In this document: positions 34,282-47,700 of the stretch, piece after piece
Numbering within the stretch: position 1 is the first letter of the stretch
Layout: the number at the start of each line of letters is the position of its first letter
Assembly: GCF_954871325.1 (NCBI RefSeq)
Contig: NC_088777.1
Coordinates: 23,909,366 to 23,973,365, forward strand
DNA: 64,000 bases
Reading direction: 5' to 3'
Source of the DNA: Gordionus sp. m RMFG-2023
Taxonomy: Eukaryota; Nematomorpha; Gordioida; Chordodea; Parachordodidae
Program-made: the position numbers and the translations under genes
The notes under the pieces: generated by a model
Databases searched by the model: none
What the model was told of the DNA's origin: nothing
Seen by the model: only the letters and a program-made list of their open reading frames with translations

Positions 34282-36087
34282 AGTGGCGTAGAGAGGGGGG
34301 GAGTTAGGGGGTTGAAACCGCCACCCCCACCCCCCACGCCCCCATAACCTCCAAAATTTTATTTTTTAGAATTTTTTTCTTATTGCAAGTAATTTTATTT
34401 AAAAAATGGTTCCAATTTATAAATAAAATTATATATGATATGAAAATGAAATATATTTAAAAAAATAAATAAGAAATTTAAATTTTAAATGATAACTTTA
34501 TAGGAGTAGCCAGGGGGGAGACAAGGGGAAATCCCTCCCCCTTCAGAAATTTATCACTTTTTGATCATTTTAAGCTAATAAAAAATATCCCCCTTAGTCT
34601 TCCCCCCATTCCCTGACCCTCAAAAATGTATGCATATATCTTAAACAATAGTTTGAAAGAAAGAATGTATGATATTTTTTTATAAAACTATTCATTATAA
34701 TTTATAAATTCTTGGAAAAAGTATTTTTATATAAAAATAGAACCAAAAATGTTTTTTAAGAAATGGAATATAAGCCAATAAGTCTGACAAAAGTGAAGTC
34801 TATTATTAAAATTACTAAATAATATAATATAAATATATCAAATATAATTTTTTATAAAGTGAGTTATTTTAATTTATTTATCTTAATAAAAGTAGATAAC
34901 ATGGTTTAAAAATATATATTAAAAATTATATGTAAAATATTAAATAACAATATAAATATATTGTAAATTTTTCTCATAGTTAAATTAGATTTATAAATTT
35001 AATAATAAAATTTATAATGTTAAACTAATAAGATAGTTTTAAAATTTAAAATTAATTTTTTATAATTTTTAAATAAAAGAAGAATCATTATTTGGTAAAT
35101 ATGAGAAAGTAAAAGTGATCGCTAATATGTTTGGAATTGAAATTTTTATACCTAGAATAGTTTCTAGATAGTCCAATAGCTTAAATATTGATGCATCTAC
35201 TATTGAGGATTTTTATAAAATAAATATTTTTACTCCCCTTAATGACACATTTTTATTTCAATTAAATGAAAGATTTATTAGTCACAGCTTTTATTTTCTT
35301 TTGCCGGTTGAGTCTAAATAACTCTAAGCGCGAGAGGATATTAAGAAAATCTCAGATTATTCTGATGAATTATCAGGATCGTATGATAAATTACTTTGTG
35401 ATGTCGAATTTTGGTATAAAATTTTGACAGAATAGAGTACTCTTTGACACCAAAATATGCTTTGCAAGCCCTTTCCATGTGTACACATTAGATTCCCTAC
35501 CTAATATTAAAACATTGCTTTTTATCTTAACTATCTTACCGATTAGCGCCTGCACTAGAAAGGTCTTTTTCAACTTTGAAAAGGTTAAAAACCTATTTAA
35601 GAATTAGCACCGGTGAAAGGCGTTTAAATTGATTCGCAATATTAAATATTTATAAGAAGATTATTCTAGATAAAAATTTGATTCTAGGTGAATTAGTCAA
35701 ATCTCAGAGAAAAGTAGACCTCTCTTTATAAATTCATATTATAAAATTTCTATATTTATATAATATGATCTTAGTCATAAAATTTTCATATGCAAAAAGT
35801 AATTATAATGAATTCTTAGTAATAATATTTATATATTATATTATTTTAAGAAAAATATTGCATTTGCACTAAGAATTAGTGATCTGCATCGGGTCTAATT
35901 TTTCAAGCCCGGCCCCACCCGAAATTATTATAAAAAAGTTTTGCCGACCCGAACCCGAAATTTTTAAAAAAAATTTAGCCTGGCCCGAATTTATTTAAAT
36001 ATAGAAATTCATTTTTATAATTACTCAAAATAAAAGATATATGTTATATGGCGTCTAGTTTTTATAAATAAAATCAAATATTTTTAT
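34282..36087 (+). mobile_element. hAT copy 2 (CAGTGGCGTAG type)
   Basis: Starts near CAGTGGCGTAGAGAGG at 34283. Internal sequence matches hAT copy 1 (1105-1197 plus 7327-8215) over about 1 kb. It reads through the point where copy 1 holds the piggyBac element. A G/C-rich insert at about 34500-34890 (starting TAGGAGTAGCCAGGGG) is absent from copy 1. The right terminus is lost: similarity to copy 1 ends near 36087. Confidence 0.6.
35080..35735 (+). pseudogene. hAT transposase C-terminal remnant (copy 2)
   Basis: Blocks in order: KVIANMFGIEIFIPRIVSR, STIEDFYKINIFTPL, FQLNERFISH, then the dimerisation part with ERSFST-like sequence near 35560 and RLN/ILNIYK near 35620. The order matches ZMYM1/THAP0-like hAT proteins (PR...Y..R.I..P.LD.L..L..RF). 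It extends further upstream than copy 1. Several shifts and stops are present. Confidence 0.65.
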
Positions 36088-37536
36088 TTTATCTTATTCA
36101 AAATATCAAAAAGATACAAAATAAAAAATACTTATCTCTTTTTCCAAATGAGAATATCTTAAATACAAGATACTTTTATAAGATTATCATTACCAATTTA
36201 GAAAAGTTTATAGAATACAATTTTTATTATTTATTGGTGAGGAACTTAACATTATACAATAGAATGAATATTTACAATAATTAATAAAATATTTAATGAC
36301 GAGTTAATTATAATATTAGGACATTTATTATTAGTTCTACATCATTCATTATAGTCAGGGAAGCGAGTATTTTTTAAATGGGTAAAATATTAATTTGCAA
36401 AAGATTATTTTAAATTGATTAAATTAAATCATTATTTTTGAAGATAATCAATTTTTCAAATAATTTATCATTAAGCCTTTGCGTTTCAAATAATTTATCA
36501 TTAAGCCTTTGCGTTTCAAATAATTTATCATTAAGACTTTGTGTTTCTTAAAATGTGATTTATATTTTAACAGTGAAGTCATATCATCTTATAGGCTATT
36601 TCACCTGATTATTAATGGAAATTTTATCTGATTAACTCTCCCTTATCTTTTCAGAAGATTTGGCTTGCATTCCATATATTCCAATTTTATTTTGTGTAAT
36701 TATTGATTTTATTTTATTAATGACATTAAATGAAGCTGATATACTGGGTTGAATTTTTTTTATATTGTGGTAGTTTGCTTCATATTGGGTATAAATTCCT
36801 AATTATGTTTCAAATTTTTTATAAAAATATAATAATAATTCAAAATTATCATAAAAATAATATACATTAATATGTATAGCAAAATTTGTAGAGAAATCAT
36901 TTTTTGTGTATACAGGTTTAAAATTCAGCATGTGCATTTTTTTTAACTTAATTATTTTAAAAAATTTACATCTAAAATTTGGGATTTTTACTTAATTATT
37001 TTAAAAAATTTACATCTAAAATGATTTTGATTCAGGGGAACTTATTTCCCTTTTTAAAACTCATATTTAAAAAATTTACATATTATATATAAATGTATTT
37101 CAGTTTTATGCCTTACGGTGTGATTTAGATTATTTTAGTTTTGTTTATATTTTATTGCGTTACAATTAACATTTTTTATTATTGTATCACTTAATTTAAA
37201 ATAAATTCGTTTTGCGTAACTTAATATGACTTTCTGATTTATAATTTATAAAACATTTTAAATTGTTATTATGACGAAAATGTATAATATAGTGTCAAAT
37301 AAAGCGATGTTTCAAATTTTACCATCAAATACGATGATCAATTTACTATATGGAGTATTTACGAATCTACATATAATTCCCCAAAATTATTATATTACAC
37401 AACACAGATTATAACCCAGAATTATCTGAAAAATTTGCAACTCTCAGTAAGATGATAGATAGAAATTAATAACATCAAAACTATTACAAGTTACCTTAAA
37501 TATAATAAAAATGCCCTTTACTCTCAATTATATAAC
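36088..37536. other. AT-rich sequence with small tandem duplications
   Basis: Three copies of a 30-bp unit (TTTCAAATAATTTATCATTAAG) lie at 36451-36545, and a 51-bp unit (TTACTTAATTATTTTAAAAAA-like) is doubled at about 36945-37035. AAGATAC motifs cluster at 36100-36180 and again at 38050-38180, possibly two ends of one element. One exon-like open piece at 36654-36748 lies between an acceptor-like CTTTTCAG and a GT. Confidence 0.35.
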
Positions 37537-37839
37537 TTAACAACCCAAAATAATTCTTTCTAATAATATTAAATAAATACCATTGACCATTAACGACGAT
37601 CCATATTTAACATAATTATCTTTATTTCCAATAAAACCACAACAATCTAACATAAAATATGTAGAAAAATATAACATAATATAATTATCCAATTCTTCAT
37701 TTCTCAAAGGTCCACAGCTGACATCCAAAGGTCCACAGCTGACATCTAATCCAATATCTCCCAATCTCCAACTATGGGTTTTTCCGAACAATGAAACACA
37801 CCCCGTGATCCCCATCTCCTCTTCTTCCCCCAAGGAAAA
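37537..37839 (-). CDS. unassigned open frame, possible terminal exon
   Basis: From an acceptor-like TTTTCTGACAG the minus strand stays open for about 100 codons to a TAA at 37539-37537; the first ATG gives 98 residues or slightly fewer. It contains an in-frame tandem duplication of seven residues (DVSCGPL twice) from a 21-bp repeat at 37709-37750, then a Cys/Phe/Tyr-rich stretch. It is the longest open frame outside transposons here. I recognise no domain and see no partner exon, so it may be chance. Confidence 0.25.
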   Translation of the reverse strand, partial: FSLGEEEEMGITGCVSLFGKTHSWRLGDIGLDVSCGPLDVSCGPLRNEELDNYIMLYFSTYFMLDCCGFIGNKDNYVKYGSSLMVNGIYLILLERIILGC

Positions 37840-38839
37840 CTTAATTCCCCTGTCAGAAAATAACTGACATTTGATGTATTATATTAAATTTATTTCTTCT
37901 TTTTTTCAACAGTTACAACAAAAACGAAATAAATAAAGAATATATTTTATATATAAATTAAATGTAACTCGAAAAAATATTATTACCAATTTTATTTTTT
38001 TTAATTTGTAGGATTATTAACACTCATAGTAGTGAAGAAGGTGGTGACAAGAAAATGCAAAAGATACAAGATTTTTTTCAGAATAAAGGATCTTAGATAG
38101 AGGTAGTAGTATCTTATAAAATTTCTAAAAGATGCTGAGTATAAGATATAAAAGGATCTTGTATCTTGTATATAAGATTCAAGTATTCGTGGTACTGGCC
38201 AACTCTACCTAATAGTGCCCCGCCCTCCCCTCCTTTTTGCTATGCTTATGTACAGGGTTGCTATGTCTCCCCCCATCAGCGGGAGACTCCCGCAATTTTT
38301 TAGTTTACACGCAGACATCTCTCTCCCGCAAAACTACCGCAATTGAAAATCTCTCGCAAAAATCTACCGCAATTTTTTAATTTCTCCCGCAATTTTTTTT
38401 AAAAGTATTTTAACGTTTTTAATATATAATTAATAATTTTGAGAGACATTAATTGATTATTTTTATATATTTAAAATAAATTTTAAAAATTTATTCGAAA
38501 AACATGTCTAGTTTGTAAATTTCTTTCTATCCTGTTTTATTTTTATCCAATAATAAATCAACATCATTTCATTCATATAAGTCAGTACAGGGGAGTATAT
38601 CAACATCGATTGCAATACAAAAATATTCTCAAAAATAATAAATAATACAGATGCAACTACATTCGCGGAAATCGTATACATCTAACATGTAATTTAACAT
38701 TCACAGAGCTATATCATCACAATGTGGTTCAAATCTTTTTCTCATGATATTTAACGACTCCAATATAAGTGGAAACCTTACTTGTCGCAGAACAAAAATG
38801 AGCAAGGCTATCACAGTTTTAGTACCTGAATCCTAGTCA

Positions 38840-40227
38840 ATTCTAGACGATTTGAAAGATGGGTATCCATATGCAATTCTAACAGATGCATCTAATAAGG
38901 GAAATATTAAAACATTTCCCTCGATCCTTCGCTATTTCAACAAGAATAAGAACATTTCAATAAAACTGTTAAAATTTATTTTTTCCTCGGTAAGTGAAAA
39001 TTCCAACGATGTAGCTAGCCACATAATGGTAAATATAGCTGATTCAGGCTTATCAATGATTTGCATGTCAGCTTTCTGCGCTGATAATGCCTCTGTAAAC
39101 TTTGGCAAAAACTAAAGTTACCGAATTGAGGCAGCACAATAATGAATTAATACCGATTGGCTGTATATGCCATATAATACATAATTCTTGCAAGAAGCCA
39201 ATGAATGTACTATCTGTGGATGTCGAAATAATTGTGATGAAATGTTTTAACGAATTTAATTCATCAACTAAAAATGTTAAGGAATTAAAAGAGTGATGAA
39301 ATGGTCTGACTTGGAATGGTGTGAGTTTTTACGATATATACCTATCAGGTGGTTGTCATTAATACCTGCCATCGATAGAATTTTAAAATTTTACAAACCC
39401 TTAAAAAAATATTTTTTAAATAAAGATTTTAAAGGCTGTCCTAAAATTTTGAAAAATTTTTTCGAGTATGAAATGGCAGAAGCATATTTGGGATTCGTTT
39501 CACATGTAGGAAATTTACTTCATGCAGTTAATATTCAGTTGCAATCAGAATATTCTTTATTAAAAAAGATACACAAAATCATGCTACAGCTTTCATCTCT
39601 TCTACATTTAAAAATTGATAATAAATTTTATGGTGCTATTGCTAAAAATATTATATTAAAATGTTCAAATAATACTCTAATTAATATATTTTTAAATGAA
39701 ACAGATATTTATATTTACAATTTTAGTATTTACAATCAAAATTTGATTTTAATAACTCTATTTACAAATGTATAAATATTATGACCTTGGAACAGAAACC
39801 ATCAATTGATGGTTTTTATATTTAATAAATATATTAAAAATACCGAAAGATATTGATGCCTTATTTTAGGAGATTGTAATTCTCTCTATTTTTTATGATT
39901 CGCCAATATACTTAAAGTTAGATGGTCTAAAAGCTGAGGAGAAATGGGTAGATTTTTTTCGTAATAACGATAAATCCCCATGCTTGGAAAAAATATGCTA
40001 GTATGTCATCTCCTTACCTCATTCTAATGCCTCATCCGAGCGCATTTTTAGCCTGATGAGGACTGCCTGGAAAAAAGAGAGAAATCGGATTGCTTTAACA
40101 ACATTAAAGGCCGAGCTAATAGTTAAACAAATATATAATATATCATGCCAGGAATTTTATAAATTTCTCAATAACGACGGTAAACATTTAGTTCTATTAT
40201 TTAAATCTCAAATAAAATATAATTAAG
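38840..40227 (+). pseudogene. hAT transposase, interrupted
   Basis: Three open pieces follow each other. 38852-39114 carries ILTDASNKGNIKTFP and SAFCADNASVNFGKN, with the RNase H-fold Asp-x-Ala/Asn-Ala-Ser type block. 39102-39296 has GCICHIIHNSCKK, and 39293-39775 has PIRWLSLIPAIDRILKFYK. After a gap, 40008-40110 holds the dimerisation motif SLPHSNASSERIFSLMR and RNRIALTTLKAELIV, ending at a TAA near 40225. The layout is that of a full-length hAT transposase minus its N-terminal finger. About four shifts or stops separate the pieces, and no BED finger was seen upstream. Confidence 0.8.
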
Positions 40228-40439
40228 TTTAGCAATGGCATAAAAATTTATTGTCAATTTTTAACTGTAAAGACGAACACATCTGCAGCATAATTTAGTG
40301 AATCTGTTAAGATTCTTCTGATTGCAACTACATATTAACAACATGTAGTATTTGATTCTTCTGATTGCAACTACATATTAACAACATGTAGTATTTCCTA
40401 CATGTGAAATCATTCCTAAATATACCTCTGCCATTCATT

Positions 40440-41055
40440 ATTGAAAAAAATTTTCAAAATGTTAGGACAGCTTTTATATTCTTTATCTAAGAAATATTTT
40501 TTTAAAGATTTATAAAATTTTAAAATTCTATCGATGGCGGGTATTAGGAACATATCGCAAAACATTTTGCTGACTCAATTCTGTAAATACACTCCTCTGT
40601 TTTTACCAAATTCACAAAGGCATTATCAGATCAGAAAGCTGACATTGATAATCTTGAATCTGTTATATTTACCATTTTATGGTTAGCTATGTATTTGGAT
40701 TTTTCACTATTTAAGGGGAAAAAATTTAATAGTTTTTTTGAAACGACCTTAATTTTGTTGAAATAGCTGAGGATCTTATAAGATGCATCTGTTAGAATTG
40801 CATATGTATGTCCATCTTCATATCGTCAAAAATTGACCTCCTGGATTAAGGTCCTAAAACATTGATGATAGCCTTGCTTATTTTTGTTCTACAAGTATAG
40901 TTTTCATTTATATTAGAGTCGTTAAATATTATGGGAAAAAGATTCTACCAACATTGTGATATAAGTATCACTGTGAATGTTGTACTACAAGATAAGTGAC
41001 TACAATTGCCGCAACTGTAGTTGCATCTGTATTATTTCTTATTTTTGGAGTACCT
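40440..41055 (-). repeat. inverted second copy of the element's own transposase
   Basis: The reverse complement of about 40460-40560 matches 39365-39455 closely (shared CGCCATCGATAGAATTTTAA-like core). 41010-41050 (TAGTTGCATCTGTATTATT) matches 38635-38660 inverted. The arm is shorter than its partner by internal deletions. It also holds a tandem duplication at about 40300-40400 (GATTCTTCTGATTGCAACTA twice). Confidence 0.8.
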
Positions 41056-41752
41056 TATTATGTATTTAAACGTGATACGTGATAATTAAGCGCCTATCCC
41101 TATAATGTTATACACACACACGGTAGATTTCCAATTGCGGTCGTTTTGCGGGACATTCGCATAAAATATATTTTTAATTGTAAAATTAAAATCGTTTTTT
41201 TTATAAAATTTTATCTTGTTTACATTCTTTTATATATAAAAAAGATCGTTGGTTTTTTTATAAATTAATAAATTTTAATAAATCAAAATGTTATTTTATT
41301 TTGAAAAATAGTTACCAACTTTGTATATAAACTAATTATAAAAAATAATATGCGGATAATTAATTCAATTCAAAATCCCTTTTTTTTTAGCAATTTTCAT
41401 ATTTCTCCTGCATAATACCAAATTCCCGCAATTTGTAAATTTTGACCTGACAACCCTGCTTATGTATAGTGAAATTTAAATTTCGAAAGGACAAATTCAA
41501 TGACATTATTTGGATAATTGTAAATCTATTCTACAATAATTATATATTATTTAACTTCCAGTTAGTATTTAAACCTAGTCGTTGTTTAGTAATTACCATG
41601 GATTCAATGAATCATGTTTTAGACTCACCCTTAAACTACTCTAACTATCACCTGACAACATATTATAATATCGTTATATTTTTTTAAATTTTATTTTTAT
41701 TATTTTTTAATTACAATCGAATAATAATTAATATTCTTTTAAAATATAAAAT

Positions 41753-44700
41753 ATGGATTGGTCTTTTTCTGGATGTGGATTTCTTGGAGTTTATCATGTA
41801 GGAGTTGCCAGCTGCCTTAAAGAATATGCCCCTCATTTAGTTGGTAAAATATATGGAGCATCAGGAGGTGCCTTGGCTGGATGTTGTCTTATATGCAATT
41901 GTTGTTTAGGTTTTATAGGCATTTAAATAATATCTAATTATATATTTATTTGAATTCTCATTTATAAATTTTTATAATGTTTAAGATTTATAGCCATTGT
42001 TACATAATTCCAAACTTGATATCTTATTTAATTCTCTTTATATCAGTTTTGCATTTCTTGAAAATATTTTTTAGGGCAAGCCATAGGCAGTTTATTATCA
42101 ATTGCAGCCAAAGCTCGTTCTAGAAGCTTAGGCCCACTTCATCCAAGTTTTAATATAACTAAAGTTATACGAAATGGTTTAAATAAAGTTTTACCTCCAA
42201 ATGCTCATGAAATAGCATCAGGTCGTCTATTTATATCCTTAACTAGAGTGTCTGACTCAAAAAATGTTGTTATTTCAGAATTTGCATCCAAAGAAGATTT
42301 GATGCAAGTAATCATGATTTTATATTATATATATGCATTTCCAATATAGTTACTGATCTGTAGTTCATTTATACCAATATATTGTGGTATCATTCCTCCA
42401 TCCTTCCAAGGAGTTGTAAGTTAAAAAATTCTATCTTATGATTATGTTGTGTTTACTCCTATTTATTTTTTTTCCATTGTATATAATTATTTTTATTGTT
42501 ATTCAAGAAAATCAGGGAAAAAAATTAATGTGCTATTTTATTGTGAATTCTTTTAAAATTTATTTCTAAATAATAATGACACACCCCCAAAATTGCATAT
42601 TTATTTATGTTATAAACATAGTATTTAATTCATAATTAATGAAATTATATTATATTTTGGTTATTTGATTTTTTATAATACTTTGTATTAAAGCTGCATA
42701 GGTAGAAATTTTAAACCCAGCATTTAAAAAAAAATCCACTCAAGCCTAAGTAGACCCAAATTTTAATTATTTCTTTAGCCTACACTGTCCCATATTTTTA
42801 ATGAAAAATTAAAAAGCCTCCAATATTTTATAAAATATTGACCATTTTTTGATAATTTTTTTTGCAATTATAAAACTAATAATTAGTCAATTTAATTAAG
42901 AATATAAGTATTAAATACAATGGTTTGATCAATAAAAAAAAATTTGTTTAATAAAAATATTATTTGATTAGTAAAAAAAATAATTTGTTAAAAAATACCT
43001 ATATTAATAATTAAAAATAAATTTGCTACTGGTAATTTTGTGGATTGGCAAGCCCTAAAAATATTTAATGTTTATGTTTTGTTTTAAAAAATTTTAGTGG
43101 CAATCATTGTCTAAATTTTTCACTAATTCTTTGTCAAAAAAAAGAGATTTCAGAAGACTTTCTGGTCTGAAGCTTCTACATTTCTTTTTTCTCCTATTTT
43201 CTAAAACTAATTAATTTTTATTCCTTATCCAATGTCATTTGAGTATAAATACCAGATGTATTATGAAGAAAATAATTGATATTTACATGCTTATAGCTAA
43301 AAAAAATTATAATTTTAATAGATTTGATATTTTATCAAAACTATATATTAACGCATTGACTACTGGGACAGACTAACATGTAATTTTTTAAAATTTGATT
43401 AATATTTTCGTTATTGTAAGTGTCAATTAGCTCAAATGCATGTTATTTTTATAGTAACTATTGGCTCCATGTTTTATATAATTTATTTTAATAATTTCTT
43501 TAAGAATTAAAATTGAAATATTTATTGTAATTCATCCATGGCAAATGTATAACACCTGAGTTCGAATCATTAGAGATATATATATATAATACTATAAAAC
43601 AAAGTAAAATAAACACTAAACAGAAAAGAGAGAGCCTGCTGATATTTGAAGGAAATAGCTGAGTAAGAAAATAAACCTCTTAAAAATTCTTAATAATGAA
43701 AATGTTAATATATGAATACCTTACTAAAAAAAATATATTTAATATAAAATTTAGAGACGATGTACCATTTGCATGACCCAGCCTGAATTTTTTTTCAAAA
43801 ATCTGCCCAAATTTCATTTTTTAAATATTTTTCTGCCTGGCTCGGATATTTTAAAAAGATTTTTAAATATAATATTGATTTTTATAGATAATAATGGCAA
43901 TTTAAAATATTTCGCCCGGTCCAGGTATTTTAAAAAATATTTTAGGCCCAGCCCGGCCTCAATATAAATCTTTTTAAAATAAAAACATAATTTTTTTGAG
44001 TGAACGAACGTAAAAAACAAGCGCGTTTGGCAGAAAAAAAATAAAATATGTTTACGCTTAAAATAAAAGGAACACCGTTCACCATGTTTTTTTTAAAACG
44101 ATATTGGTGAAGGCGTTCCTTTACATCACTATTTTTTTCGCCGTTACATATTTTGTCAGGCCCCTGGTATAATTTTTTTATAAATTTGACCAGTCCTGCT
44201 TATGGGCTTTTTAGATCTCTAATAAGTATTTTTTTTTTGACAATTTATTTTATTAAAAATTTCTATCATAATATTAAAACACGAAAGCACCATAAAAATA
44301 AAATACAATTTTATATTGTCTTCTCAGACAAAAAAATTGTTGGAATTAGCCTTAACAAAATTAGATTCAATTCTCTATTTAGAATATAATTGAACCCATG
44401 AATAGATCTAAATCAGGATTGTACTGATACCCCCATTTTAACTCATACATAACCAGTACTAACATGATATCTGGAAAATTGTCGGGCCAGGTTAGAAAAA
44501 TTGTTTAAGAAATTTTTACAGACTTGTAGGAAGTTGATAATTAGGCATGTGCCGGTTTCCTTCATAAAGAATTATTTCGGGTTAGAGGTCCAGGCCAAGA
44601 AACCCCATATAAAATTTTTGCTGTCTAGTTTGAGCTGGACTAATCATTATTTATATACTCTGAATTAAATTATGATTTCTTTTCTTATAATATAATCAAG

Positions 44701-47700
44701 TCGTTAAAATTTATTTACTGGTTATATAATATATATTAAATAATGACGTTAATATAGGTTAATTAAAATTCATTTAATCTAGGGATGTACCGATATTTTT
44801 TTATCGGATCGGGTCGATATTTCACTCATTTTAAAATATCGGCTATCGGCCAATATTATAAAATTTGCCGATCTGATCCGATATAAAATGGCGTCTTTAA
44901 CAAAAATAAAATTTTTAAAAAAAGCTATATCTAAAATCATTTATTTTTATAAATAAAATCGAAATCCATATTCATGTATATTTTTTTTAATAATTAATTA
45001 ATAAACATTCTGCCATATTATTATTTTTTTTGCACATTCTATTTTAAAAGTGTGCGATAATCTCTTCATAATCTGTTTTTATTGACAGTTATCATCGGCC
45101 AAGGTTGACCTCTGATAAATTGGAAATTTTGGCATTTCTAAAAAGAAATCTTCGATATATTAATGATAAATATTATTTTAAATATTTATTTCAAATTTCA
45201 TAATATATTTGTTTATAGATTAATGTTATTACTTATTATGTTAAAATGATTTAACAATAAAAATATTTTATATACTTTTAGAATTGCAATAGAAATGAAT
45301 ATAAACTATATAATAGACATAAGTTATGGTATAATTAAATTATAGTGTAATACTAATAAAAAGTATATTACAAATTAAAACCATTGGTATCTTTACAGAA
45401 TACAAAATTAGATATGATATCCGGTAATCGGCCGATATCAATTTAATATCGGGAATATCGGATTGGATCGGCTTCCAAAAAGTGGTATCGGTACACCCCT
45501 AATTTAATCTAATAATAAATGGTTTAAATATGTCAATATAATTATTTTAATATTAGAATAAGAAATATAATTATATCTACGTAGAATACTTGGACAAACT
45601 TTCTTCTCGATCAGATTGGCCCATGATTTTAACATTTTAATTGGGGCCAGGCTCAGACCTCGACTAGATGAAATGCTAAAAAATTCTTTTACTAATGTTT
45701 ATTATAAAAAAATTCTTACGAAATATCACCATTTTTTATTTTCTTTCAGCAATAACAATTTTTCCGCTTTTATTAAAATAGCATATTTTCTAGCAGTCCG
45801 ATAAAAATTCGGATTGCCTCTAACAATAGAACCGACGCAGGGCTCTATGAGATTCTTTCTATTATTTTACAACTATATTTTAATATTATTTAAATTAATT
45901 TCTAAATAATTGGCCTGGGTTTTGCATAAAAATCTATTCCTAGGCTTAGATGTTTGTTTTTTATTATTTAGCCTAATTTGATAATTTTTTTTCGGATTAT
46001 GGTTATATTTTTTAGAAAAGCTCCACTGGCCAATCGAAAAATATAAAATTATGGTAAAGTTTTCTTGTACAAAATTATTTTATGAGATGGTAAATTGATC
46101 ACAATATTTTACGTGCCGATTCAGGCTAGTCCGCGCTGAATTTTAGACGATATTAAATGGGGTTGGAATTTTTTAAAATAAAAAAATTAATTTTTAAATT
46201 AAATTATAAGTTTTTTATAAATCTAGTTTTATGATATATGAATTAATTTTCTTGGTATTAAAATATTGAATATCAATATTTATTTAAATAAGGGCATATT
46301 GAAATATTTAGGAAGATTTTTCCTTTATTTAAACAATATTTAATTAAAATAGTTTTATATATTAAAAATTAATTTCAGGATTTACTTAGTATATAAAATC
46401 ATTTTAAATAATTTATTATATCAAATAATTGAACCTATATGCAAAATATAGTAAAATATGTTATACATAATTCTTTAATTTGAAAATAAAACTAATTATT
46501 ATTTAAATAAATTACAAGGAAAGAAGCTATAATTGATTCAAATCTTAATTTTATTCAAAAATATTATTCATTTTAATCAATTTTATTAATAAGCCAATTT
46601 TAAACTCGATTTCAATGCATTTCTGGCATTTAATGCCAAAAGTTTATTATATTTCTGTTATTTTAGAAACAACTAATTTGATATAATTATTGAAATTATT
46701 TTTAGCGATATTTAGATGGAGGAATAACAGATAATCAACCAATTTTTGATGATAATACAATAACAATTTCACCTTTCGCGGGCGAGACTGACATATGCCC
46801 CCTAGATAATTCTCATAGTTTTATCAGCTTTAGTATTACAAACAGTAATATACAATTAAATGCCAAGTAATTGCTTCAAAAGCATTCATATTTATGATTT
46901 TTTTCTAGTAACATTCACAGACTTTTTTATGCGTTGTTTCCTCCATCTGCCGAAATTTTGAGCGATATGTGCAAGCAAGGGTTTGAAGATACTCTAAGAT
47001 TTTTACAAAGAAAAAGTATATTAATTTCAAAAAGCAATTTCCATAAAATGAGAACTCAAATGAAAAATTATCTTCATCTAATTTACCTCTCTTGAGCTTC
47101 TCACTTTATCGAGATGGTGACCCGCCTTAATGAATAATCCGATAACTATGTATTTTTTTTCAATGTTAATATTTAACAGGTTTAATATCTTGTATCAGAT
47201 GTCTAAGCTTTAAAACCAATGTAAAATTAGCCGACAGGGATCAAAAACTCTTAAAAAATCAAGCGGAAAGATACTTTGCATATATGGCCAAAAACGAAAA
47301 ATCATTGCTCCCCACAAAAAAAGACAAAAATACTGGAAAAATCAAACATTCTAACGGAAAATGTGTTGAATGCAAAATTCCACTGTGTACTAATGAGATG
47401 AAAAACAATGGATACTGTGACCACCAAAATTACAAGATTGAAGAAACGTTTACTAATGATATATCTAATTTATTGATTAACGAAAGTTTTAATCAAGAAG
47501 ATTTTGAGAGAATCAAAAAATTGCCTCCCGCCATTTCGGAAGGTACATTTTAACCAATAGAATATTTAATTTATATATGTATTCACAGCTTTTAAAGCCG
47601 CCTGCAAAAAAATGGACAATGGTTTGCTTAATTTTATACTTAAACTTCCTCCCATGAAGCTATTTGCCTATTACGTCTACATCTGCCTCTTTCCGATGGA

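Larger units (their letters stand above)
38253..41458 (+). mobile_element. hAT element with internal inverted duplication
   Basis: Termini CAGGGTTG and CAACCCTG, flanked by a perfect 8-bp duplication CTTATGTA (38245-38252 and 41459-41466). Subterminal CTCCCGCAA/TACCGCAATTTTTT motifs cluster at the left (38278-38395), with fewer at the right (41150, 41425). Sequence from about 38625 to 39530 (5' and middle transposase) reappears inverted at about 40440-41055 with gaps. It ends 294 bp before the start codon of the phospholipase gene. Confidence 0.9.
42416..46705 (+). other. 4.3-kb third intron of the phospholipase gene
   Basis: Starts GTAAGT and ends ATTTTTAG. It contains at least two hAT-derived inserts (43752-43975 and 44780-45501) and AT-rich sequence without coding content. 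All other introns of the gene are short, so it probably grew by insertion. Confidence 0.75.

Noticed and set aside
43545-43590. GAGTTCGAATCATTAG considered as a tRNA T-arm.
   Set aside because: No matching A box, anticodon arm or acceptor stem at the right distance.
44153-44389. 78-codon frame in the phospholipase intron, and another at 45616-45804.
   Set aside because: Low-complexity, no domain, next to transposon remnants, and no fit to the PNPLA2 order.
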